Assembly: GCA_002312935.1 (NCBI GenBank)
Contig: DCAT01000033.1
Coordinates: 1 to 9,994, forward strand
Source of the DNA: Oceanospirillaceae bacterium UBA1126
Lineage (GTDB): Bacteria > Pseudomonadota > Gammaproteobacteria > Pseudomonadales > Balneatricaceae
Length of the DNA: 9,994 nucleotides
Direction of reading: 5' to 3'
The translations under genes and the position numbers were made by a program. Shown here in pieces: positions 1 to 4,883 of this stretch. The notes under the pieces were generated by a model. The model did no database searches. It was not told where the DNA came from and saw only the letters and a program-made list of their open reading frames with translations. Each line of letters starts with the position of its first letter. Position 1 is the first letter of the stretch.

Positions 1-1037
1 GCCTCAGTAATTTTCTGCAGGGCAGCATCATCAATTTGCATGTGCAAAACAATACGCGCATGCTCCCCAATAGCAGTAATGGCAATACCTTGCTGGGCAA
101 GATAACTGGCTAAGGCTGGCATTTGTGGCGATTGCAAAAACAACATATTGGTTTGTACTCGAGCTCGGTTAAAGTGCAACCCTTGCACACCCTCAAGTGC
201 TGTGGCCAGCTCTTGTGTGCGCCTGTGGTCCTGCGCTAACCGTTCTACATTGTGCTGTAAGGCATGCCTTCCTGCTGCAGCAATAATGCCTGCTTGCCGC
301 ATGCCACCACCTAACATTTTACGCAGCCTTCGTGCCCTTTCAATAACGCTGCTTGGGCCCACTAACACTGAACCCAAGGGCACCCCTAAACCTTTAGACA
401 AGCACAAGGACACTGTATCAATAGATTTAACAAGCCGAGCTGGTGGCAAGTTTTGGGCTACCGCAGCATTAAGTAATCTGGCGCCATCCATGTGTGTAGC
501 AAGCCCATGAGATTTGGCACAATCAACCAAAGCATCAATATGGCTTTGTTCTTGAATGCAGCCTCCCACAGTGTTTTCTAAACACAGTAACCGGGTTATT
601 GGGCAATGGTAGTCGTTTGGCTTTATTGCAGCATTTATCTGTTCAAGGTTAAAACGCCCAAACTCATCTGTTTGTAACGCGTGCATGGCTACACTGCCCA
701 ACACTGCTGCCCCTGCCGCTTCATCACAACTAATATGGTATTTATCACCTACCAATACCTCTTCGCCTCGCTGGCAATGAGCTAGCACACTAGTTAAGTT
801 ACTCATGGTGCCACTGGGTAAAAACAGGCCTGCTTGTTTACCTAATAATTCAGCAGTTTCGTGCTCGAGGGCATTAACATTGGGGTCATCACCATAAACA
901 TCATCTCCTACTTGTGCACCTGCCATAACTTCGCGCATGGTTTGGTCAGGCTGGGTCACAGTATCACTGCGCAGGTCAATGGTTATTGGGTTATTAATAA
1001 TGCTTCGTGTGTCTGCTGATGGGTAGTGTGATGCCAT
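1..1037 (-). CDS. ltaE: Low-specificity L-threonine aldolase (partial, 3' end beyond window)
   Basis: PLP-dependent fold-type I lyase that cleaves beta-hydroxy-alpha-amino acids (threonine, allo-threonine and larger analogues) to glycine and an aldehyde in the cytoplasm. I translated the minus strand from ATG at 1037-1035; it stays open to the window edge, giving 345 residues and no stop. Family landmarks: IDLRSDTVTQP (20-30), GDDVYGDDPNVNALE (44-58), LFLPSGTMSNL (71-81), HMDGARLLNAA (182-192) and SLCLSKGLGVPLGS, in which K215 should be the Schiff-base lysine. Family members are about 330-350 residues, so little of the C-terminus should be missing. It starts 15 nt after the oxygenase stop and is the third gene of the minus-strand operon. 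Sitting directly behind a hydroxylase, it may act on the hydroxylated amino acid that enzyme makes rather than on threonine. Family call is strong; substrate is unknown. Confidence 0.93.
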   Translation of the reverse strand, partial: MASHYPSADTRSIINNPITIDLRSDTVTQPDQTMREVMAGAQVGDDVYGDDPNVNALEHETAELLGKQAGLFLPSGTMSNLTSVLAHCQRGEEVLVGDKYHISCDEAAGAAVLGSVAMHALQTDEFGRFNLEQINAAIKPNDYHCPITRLLCLENTVGGCIQEQSHIDALVDCAKSHGLATHMDGARLLNAAVAQNLPPARLVKSIDTVSLCLSKGLGVPLGSVLVGPSSVIERARRLRKMLGGGMRQAGIIAAAGRHALQHNVERLAQDHRRTQELATALEGVQGLHFNRARVQTNMLFLQSPQMPALASYLAQQGIAITAIGEHARIVLHMQIDDAALQKITE

Positions 1038-1052
1038 GGTTTAAGTCTCTAG

Positions 1053-1733
1053 TTATAATAGGCTTGCGTCGCCAACTTGATGCCCAGCATAAGGCAGTGC
1101 TGCAACAATATGTACTCGGGAGTCTTCACCCCCATTTAAAGCCGTATGATAGCCGCGAGTGTCGGTGAAATAAACCGAGCCATCGGCAGGCAAATGAGTG
1201 CAATGATGATTGACGATAAATAAAGACCCTGGGTTTGAAATAATAGGGATGTGTAAGCGCGGTTCTGGGTCTCGATGCCAAGAGTTGCAGTTATAAGGGT
1301 CTTTGCCTAACACTCGCATACGACCGATGGGAAAACGAGCGATGAGCTGTTCATACACTTGCGCTAAATAGGTGTCTGCAAATAATGGATTAAACTCACT
1401 GTAAGCTGACTCATCGACCATTATGTCTCGGGGGACTTCAGTATAGCTGTCATCCACTCTAGTCCAAAAACGTCCACAGTTATCCTCTGGAGCGAGGTGC
1501 TCTGAACCTGGGCGTCGTGTAAGCGCCATGACATGAAAACCTGAGCCTATGTCTTCAAGTTGATCTTGTAGGTCATAGTAGCACTGACGCAACTTGTCGA
1601 TATCAAACTTTAGCTGCAGCTTCTGAATACCCGGGCCAGCCTTAAAATTTGCAACAGACTCAGTGTTATACTCACTTTTAAGCCAAGTTTGCATTTGCTT
1701 CGCATCTATTTCAGTAGCGAGATGGGGGGACAT
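1053..1733 (-). CDS. 2-oxoglutarate/Fe(II) oxygenase, aspartyl/asparaginyl beta-hydroxylase-like
   Basis: A 226-residue protein with the jelly-roll signature of the aspartyl/asparaginyl beta-hydroxylase family, which also holds free-amino-acid hydroxylases such as cis-proline hydroxylases. Visible motifs are SWHRDPEPRLHIPI (151-164), giving the iron ligands H153 and D155, and GYHTALNGGEDSRVHIV (194-210), giving the distal ligand H196 and R206 as the likely 2-oxoglutarate anchor. The N-terminal 130 residues are less conserved and may shape the substrate site. There is no signal peptide, so it is cytosolic. The start is supported by AGGAG at 1743-1739, 5 nt before the ATG. It lies 32 nt after the mttB-like gene and 15 nt before the threonine aldolase. 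I infer that it hydroxylates a free amino acid at the beta carbon to feed the aldolase. A protein or peptide substrate remains possible. Confidence 0.82.
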   Translation of the reverse strand: MSPHLATEIDAKQMQTWLKSEYNTESVANFKAGPGIQKLQLKFDIDKLRQCYYDLQDQLEDIGSGFHVMALTRRPGSEHLAPEDNCGRFWTRVDDSYTEVPRDIMVDESAYSEFNPLFADTYLAQVYEQLIARFPIGRMRVLGKDPYNCNSWHRDPEPRLHIPIISNPGSLFIVNHHCTHLPADGSVYFTDTRGYHTALNGGEDSRVHIVAALPYAGHQVGDASLL

Positions 1734-1765
1734 AAAAACTCCTAAAACTGCCTATTTAGGCGATG

Positions 1766-3325
1766 CTAATCTATTTCGATCGGTTCTAGCGTGGGTTCAG
1801 CACTGCCTAGCTCTTCCTTGCGCTTAGCAACATAACACTCTAGCGCTTCTCGCTTAGCTAAATCAATGTTTGGCGGTTCGAATTCAGCTAAAATTTTCTG
1901 CCAAATCTCTGTGGCCCGCATAGTAGCATCTTTAGACCCAGCCTCGACCCAACTCTCGTGATTTTTCCAGTCACTCAAAAAGGGTTGGTAAAACGCGTTT
2001 TGATAACGCTCCATGGTGTGACTAGAACCAAAGAAATGCCCTCCAGGCCCCACTTCGTCCATCGCCTCAATACCAATTTCAATGCGATCGATTTTCAGGG
2101 GTCGTAACATTGCTGCCATATGCTGCAGCATCTCACAATCCATAATAATTTTTTCGAATGACGCGACTAAACCACCCTCTAACCAACCAGCAGCATGGTA
2201 GATTAAATTTCCGTGCCCCATTACAGAACCCCATAAAGCCATTTGGGTTTCATATACCGCCTGGCCATCCACCGCATTAGAGGCATTGCAGGCACTCGTG
2301 CGATACGGCAAATTATATCGCCGTGCCATTTGTCCACTGGCCATGTTGGCCAGGCAATTTTCTGGCGTACCAAACGCTGGGGCTCCAGAGCGCATATCAA
2401 CGTTTGAGGTAAAGCCACCGTAAACAACTGGAGCGCCAGCTTTAGTTAACTGCACCAAAGCAATACCCAACAACGCCTCAGCATTTTGTTGCGCTAAGGC
2501 ACCCGCCATGGTGGTCGGCGTCATTGCCCCCATGAGGGTAAACGGAGTTACCGTGACGGCCTGGCCCATCTTTGCCATCTGCATGGCACCATAAGCCATA
2601 CTGTCATCTAATTTGCGTGGCGAATTGATGTTAATGTTAGTCATAGTCGCCGGGGTTAAAGCCAGTTCTTCTAGGCTCATTCCATTAGCGATGGCGTTCA
2701 TTGCTACTGCGTCTTTTACACGGCCTGCACCAATGCCTTGGGCAAAAAAAACTTTATCAGCAAGGGTTAGGTTGGCGAAAGTGGTGTCTAAGTGCCGAGT
2801 ATTAGGGGGTAAATCTGTGGGTGCCACAGCCTGATTACCAAAAAAATCAATGACGTTAAAGTACTGTCCAAAGCGGATCATGTGCTCATAATCTGCAAAG
2901 TTACCCAGGCGGCGACCATTCACGCAGTCGTGCACGTTTGGAGGGCCCGAAGTCAAGCCAAAATGGATCACGTTGGACCCAATTTCTAGGGCATTGCTTG
3001 GGTTGCGTGGAGTTAGAGTGAATTGCGCAGGCGCTTTGCTAATGCACTCCATTACCAGTGCTCTATCCATCCGCACCACTCCACTATCGTCAACGTCTGC
3101 CCCTGCCTGCTTGAACAAATTCAGTGCGTCTTGGCCCATCACTTCTACACCCAACTGCTCAAGTATGTCCATGGAGGCTTCGTGAATGAGTTCAACCTGT
3201 TCTGGTTCCAAGGCCGCGATAGGCGCAAACCGATTACGTTTTACCTGCCGTTCGAGCTGAGGAATAGCAAATGGATTAATTGTTTCTTGTTTGACTCTTC
3301 GGCGGCGACCAGCAGTTCGGCTCAT
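1766..3325 (-). CDS. MttB-superfamily trimethylamine-type methyltransferase, non-pyrrolysine
   Basis: A 519-residue member of the trimethylamine methyltransferase (MttB) superfamily. Known members without pyrrolysine transfer a methyl group from a quaternary amine (glycine betaine, proline betaine, carnitine, gamma-butyrobetaine) to a corrinoid protein. Typical features are the N-terminal helix EPEQVELIHEASMDILEQLGVEV (40-62), the glycine-rich barrel segment NVIHFGLTSGPPNVHD (118-133), GAPVVYGGFTSNVDMRSGAPAFGTPE (297-322), and YRTSACNASNAVDGQAVYE (341-359), which I align by eye with the region holding pyrrolysine in archaeal MttB. No in-frame amber codon occurs there; the only TAG is the terminal stop. 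AGGTGA at 3336-3331 lies 5 nt before the ATG and fixes the start. It is first in the minus operon, ahead of the oxygenase and aldolase, and is preceded by a promoter region shared with the transporter operon. The exact substrate cannot be read from sequence, and no corrinoid protein gene is visible. Confidence 0.9.
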   Translation of the reverse strand: MSRTAGRRRRVKQETINPFAIPQLERQVKRNRFAPIAALEPEQVELIHEASMDILEQLGVEVMGQDALNLFKQAGADVDDSGVVRMDRALVMECISKAPAQFTLTPRNPSNALEIGSNVIHFGLTSGPPNVHDCVNGRRLGNFADYEHMIRFGQYFNVIDFFGNQAVAPTDLPPNTRHLDTTFANLTLADKVFFAQGIGAGRVKDAVAMNAIANGMSLEELALTPATMTNININSPRKLDDSMAYGAMQMAKMGQAVTVTPFTLMGAMTPTTMAGALAQQNAEALLGIALVQLTKAGAPVVYGGFTSNVDMRSGAPAFGTPENCLANMASGQMARRYNLPYRTSACNASNAVDGQAVYETQMALWGSVMGHGNLIYHAAGWLEGGLVASFEKIIMDCEMLQHMAAMLRPLKIDRIEIGIEAMDEVGPGGHFFGSSHTMERYQNAFYQPFLSDWKNHESWVEAGSKDATMRATEIWQKILAEFEPPNIDLAKREALECYVAKRKEELGSAEPTLEPIEID

Positions 3326-3327
3326 TT

Positions 3328-3426
3328 ATTTCACCTGAGGCTTAATACATAGCCTCTTAGTAACGGGTTTATGGCCTATACGATAGCATTCAAATGATTA
3401 AAAAAAGATACTAAATCGACAATAAG
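3328..3426 (-). promoter_or_regulatory. Promoter/operator region of the mttB-like operon, copy 1 of a mirrored pair
   Basis: Read on the minus strand, these 99 nt align without a net gap to 4549-4647 on the plus strand: 62 of 99 identical by hand count, and about 72% with one compensating pair of single-base gaps. The best block is the gene-proximal 38 nt (3365-3328, 30 of 38 identical), and the distal edge shares the decamer CTTATTGTCG. This copy ends 2 nt before the mttB-like ATG and contains its ribosome-binding site AGGTGA. A possible -10 is TATGTA (3351-3346), with no good -35, as expected at a promoter that needs an activator. Promoter function is inferred. Confidence 0.6.
3337..3356. 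promoter_or_regulatory. Inverted repeat GAGGCT-N8-AGCCTC, candidate operator site 1
   Basis: A perfect 6-bp dyad with an 8-nt spacer (arms 3337-3342 and 3351-3356). It abuts the AGGTGA ribosome-binding site of the mttB-like gene and spans the possible -10. The same dyad with the same spacing (GAAGCT-N8-GGCCTC) recurs at 4619-4638 ahead of the transporter operon. I infer a binding site for the adjacent AraC-type regulator or for a repressor. An mRNA hairpin next to the RBS is an alternative at this copy only. Confidence 0.5.
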
Positions 3427-3488
3427 CGGACTTAAAAATTGCATAACAGCATTTTACTCGATACCCTATCCTCTTGAACGGAGTCACT
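3366..3488 (+). promoter_or_regulatory. Upstream region of the regulator gene
   Basis: AT-rich DNA between the divergent genes. The regulator's promoter must lie here and so overlaps mirror copy 1. A weak candidate is TTGCAT at 3440-3445 with a 17-nt gap to TACCCT at 3463-3468, which matches consensus poorly, so I do not call it firmly. The RBS GGAG at 3480-3483 lies 5 nt before ATG 3489. An overlap of this kind would allow the regulator to control its own synthesis. Confidence 0.35.
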
Positions 3489-4478
3489 ATGCGACCAAAC
3501 CACACGAGTAATCCAACCCAGATTGGGTTTTTTCTTATCCCACAGTTTTCCATGCTGTCTATGTCAGCTGCCGTTGAACCATTGAGAATTGCTAACCGGC
3601 TTAGCCAGCGTATTTTGTATAAGTGGTCATTTTATAGCCAAGACTACTTACCTGTTCGAGCAAGCAACGACATTGAGGTTGCTGCAACACGAGACATGGC
3701 AGACACCGTGGGTTTAGATGCCCTAATTGTTGTGTCCGGCATAGAAGTAAAAGACCATGATGACCCAACTCTGAGCAAATGGTTAAGGCGCTTATCACGT
3801 CAGTCTATCACCTTAGGTTCTACGTCCACTGGGAGTTTGTTGCTGGCCCGTGCCAAATTACTCAACCAAAGTCCCTGCACTATCCACTGGGAAAACATTG
3901 ATAGTTTTAAGGAAGAGTTCCCCTTGTTAAATATTACTGGTGAGCTGTATGAGATGGATACCCACTTCATGACTTGCTCAGGCGGTTTATCAGGGCTTGA
4001 TATGATGCTCCAGCTCATCACCCAGCAACATGGCTTGCAACTGGCAAAGGATGTAGCAGAACAATGCATTCACCCTAGTATCCGCGATGCTCATACGCAC
4101 CAGCGTATGGCTACCCAAACTAGGCTAAGTATTCACCACCCAGCGCTAATTAAAGCGATCGAGTTAATGCAGAGCTGCACCGAAGAGCCTATGTCGCAAG
4201 CCCAGATTGCCAGTCATTCAGGCCTATCTTTACGGCAAATGGAACGCCTATTTAAACACCACTTTGGCCTAAGGCCTGCGCAATATTACCTAGATTTAAG
4301 GCTCAATAAGGCCCGACTACTGTTACAACAAACTAGCCTTTCTACCTTTGCTATTGCCACCGCCTGCGGCTTTAATTCAACGTCGTATTTGGCAAAACGC
4401 TATCGCACAAAATTTTTGATAACGCCACGACAAGAGCGCACAAGAGACTCATTACCCGCGTCTACTTCACAAGGTTGA
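3489..4478 (+). CDS. GlxA-family transcriptional regulator (DJ-1/PfpI domain plus AraC HTH)
   Basis: A 329-residue regulator of the type that includes GbdR and CdhR, which control choline/betaine and carnitine breakdown. Residues 11-180 form the DJ-1/PfpI-like sensor domain, starting QIGFFLIPQFSMLSMSAAVEPL, with CTIHWENIDSFKEEFP (130-145) resembling the C-T-x-H-W-E-N signature of this group. The region that holds the catalytic cysteine in DJ-1 enzymes reads GSTSTG (110-115) and has no cysteine, so the domain probably binds a ligand without catalysis. Residues 220-315 hold the two AraC helix-turn-helix units: MSQAQIASHSGLSLRQMERLFKHHFG, then ARLLLQQTSLSTFAIATACGFNSTSYLAKRYRTKF. I chose ATG 3489 over the upstream TTG at 3474 because GGAG at 3480-3483 is correctly spaced only for 3489. 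It is transcribed away from the mttB-like operon and toward the transporter, and is flanked by mirrored promoter copies, so it likely activates both. The inducer is probably the imported amine or a product of it. Confidence 0.92.
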   Translation: MRPNHTSNPTQIGFFLIPQFSMLSMSAAVEPLRIANRLSQRILYKWSFYSQDYLPVRASNDIEVAATRDMADTVGLDALIVVSGIEVKDHDDPTLSKWLRRLSRQSITLGSTSTGSLLLARAKLLNQSPCTIHWENIDSFKEEFPLLNITGELYEMDTHFMTCSGGLSGLDMMLQLITQQHGLQLAKDVAEQCIHPSIRDAHTHQRMATQTRLSIHHPALIKAIELMQSCTEEPMSQAQIASHSGLSLRQMERLFKHHFGLRPAQYYLDLRLNKARLLLQQTSLSTFAIATACGFNSTSYLAKRYRTKFLITPRQERTRDSLPASTSQG

Positions 4479-4480
4479 AA

Positions 4481-4532
4481 ATCTCAGCTTTAGTAAAAAC
4501 TTAATTATTGGATATGCCACTAAAGCAGAGAT
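4481..4532. repeat. 14-nt inverted repeat just downstream of the regulator stop
   Basis: The arms at 4481-4494 (ATCTCAGCTTTAGT) and 4519-4532 (ACTAAAGCAGAGAT) are complementary at 13 of 14 positions, separated by a 24-nt AT-rich loop. It begins 3 nt after the regulator stop codon. It may fold as the 3' end of the regulator mRNA, but the large loop and the absence of an immediate T run make it a poor intrinsic terminator. It could also be a protein-binding dyad upstream of the transporter promoter. Function unresolved. Confidence 0.45.
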
Positions 4533-4548
4533 AAAGCTGTTAATTCCA

Positions 4549-4647
4549 CTTATTGTCGGTTTAGTCTTTTCTTGGTCGTCTTTTAAATGCTACTGTGTTG
4601 TTAAAACCTCGTTACTTAGAAGCTATATATGGGGCCTCAGGTAAAGT
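4549..4647 (+). promoter_or_regulatory. Mirror copy 2 of the promoter/operator region, ahead of the transporter operon
   Basis: This is homologous to 3328-3426 on the minus strand, and each copy points in the direction of the operon it precedes. Shared blocks include CTTATTGTCG (4549-4558), TTTAGT (4560-4565), AAATGCTA (4586-4593 region, shifted by one base), CGTTACT (4610-4616) and GCCTCAGGT (4634-4642). The last of these includes an RBS-like AGG that is not followed by a gene here. TATATA at 4624-4629 is a possible -10. Duplication of the promoter region, including the end of the mttB leader, is the simplest explanation. Confidence 0.6.
4619..4638. promoter_or_regulatory. Inverted repeat GAAGCT-N8-GGCCTC, candidate operator site 2
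   Basis: Arms at 4619-4624 and 4633-4638 match the dyad at 3337-3356 at 10 of 12 arm positions with an identical 8-nt spacer. Flanking bases also match (CGTTACT on one side, AGGT on the other). Recurrence ahead of both operons of this locus supports a shared regulator site. Which protein binds it is inferred. Confidence 0.5.
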
Positions 4648-4698
4648 TAGCTAGTGATAGCACCCTGCCATAAATGCGTATCTAGCTAGGTAGGACAT

Positions 4699-4727
4699 TT
4701 GACAAGGGTGCAAATGATCTGTAGAAC
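4699..4727 (+). promoter_or_regulatory. Sigma70-like promoter for the transporter operon
   Basis: TTGACA at 4699-4704 is a perfect -35. After a 17-nt spacer, TAGAAC at 4722-4727 matches the -10 consensus at 4 of 6 positions. Transcription would start near 4734, leaving a leader of about 150 nt. It lies 52 nt beyond mirror copy 2, so regulator-bound DNA would be upstream of a near-consensus promoter. Predicted by eye only. Confidence 0.45.
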
Positions 4728-4883
4728 TTAAGGTGTCTTATAGAGACTTAGAGAAGACATGAGCGTTAAAGAATAACTGAAGCAGACGGCTTTGAGCCAT
4801 CCGCGGTCGGCTTTAGTTTGTCCAGACTTAGACTCAAAAACCAAACCTTGCCGTCCATAAAAATAACAACTGGAGAGTATAGA

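Larger units (their letters stand above)
4479..4883 (+). other. 405-nt non-coding region between regulator and transporter operon
   Basis: I found no credible gene here. In order it contains a long inverted repeat just after the regulator stop (4481-4532), mirror promoter copy 2 (4549-4647) with its dyad (4619-4638), a sigma70-like promoter (4699-4727), and a leader of roughly 150 nt. The nonamer AGACTTAGA occurs twice in the leader (4744-4752 and 4824-4832). The binding-protein RBS, GGAG at 4872-4875, is 8 nt before its ATG. Confidence 0.7.

Noticed and set aside
148..510. A 120-codon open frame on the plus strand.
   Set aside because: It lies wholly antisense to the threonine aldolase, is cysteine-rich and low in recognisable motifs, and has no ribosome-binding site I would accept.
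1750..1761. Small palindrome GCCTATTTAGGC between the mttB-like and oxygenase genes.
   Set aside because: Only a 4-5 bp stem with a tiny loop and no T run; insufficient for a terminator or operator call.
1742..1768. The mttB-like gene ends in TAG, raising the idea of pyrrolysine readthrough.
   Set aside because: Reading on gives only seven codons before another in-frame TAG, and the position corresponding to pyrrolysine in MttB is far upstream and encoded normally. TAG is an ordinary stop here.
2613..3352. Several open frames on the plus strand opposite the mttB-like gene.
   Set aside because: They are antisense shadows of a well-supported coding frame and show no family resemblance.
3474..3488. 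Upstream TTG start for the regulator adding five residues.
   Set aside because: The Shine-Dalgarno GGAG lies inside that extension and is correctly spaced for ATG 3489.
3328..4647. Invertible promoter switch formed by the mirrored copies.
   Set aside because: Copies are only about 63-72% identical and no recombinase gene or sharp recombination-site repeat is visible, so I treat them as duplicated control DNA.
4654..4692. Twelve-codon GTG frame following the RBS-like AGGT of mirror copy 2.
   Set aside because: Spacing from AGGT is long and the encoded residues resemble nothing. The AGGT is more likely a relic or part of the DNA site.
4759..4776. Five-codon reading frame (MSVKE) in the transporter leader.
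   Set aside because: Too short to distinguish from chance, with no regulatory codon run and only a weak purine stretch before it.
4818..4883. Upstream TTG start for the binding protein adding 22 residues.
   Set aside because: No convincing RBS precedes it, whereas ATG 4884 has one and leaves a normal Tat signal.
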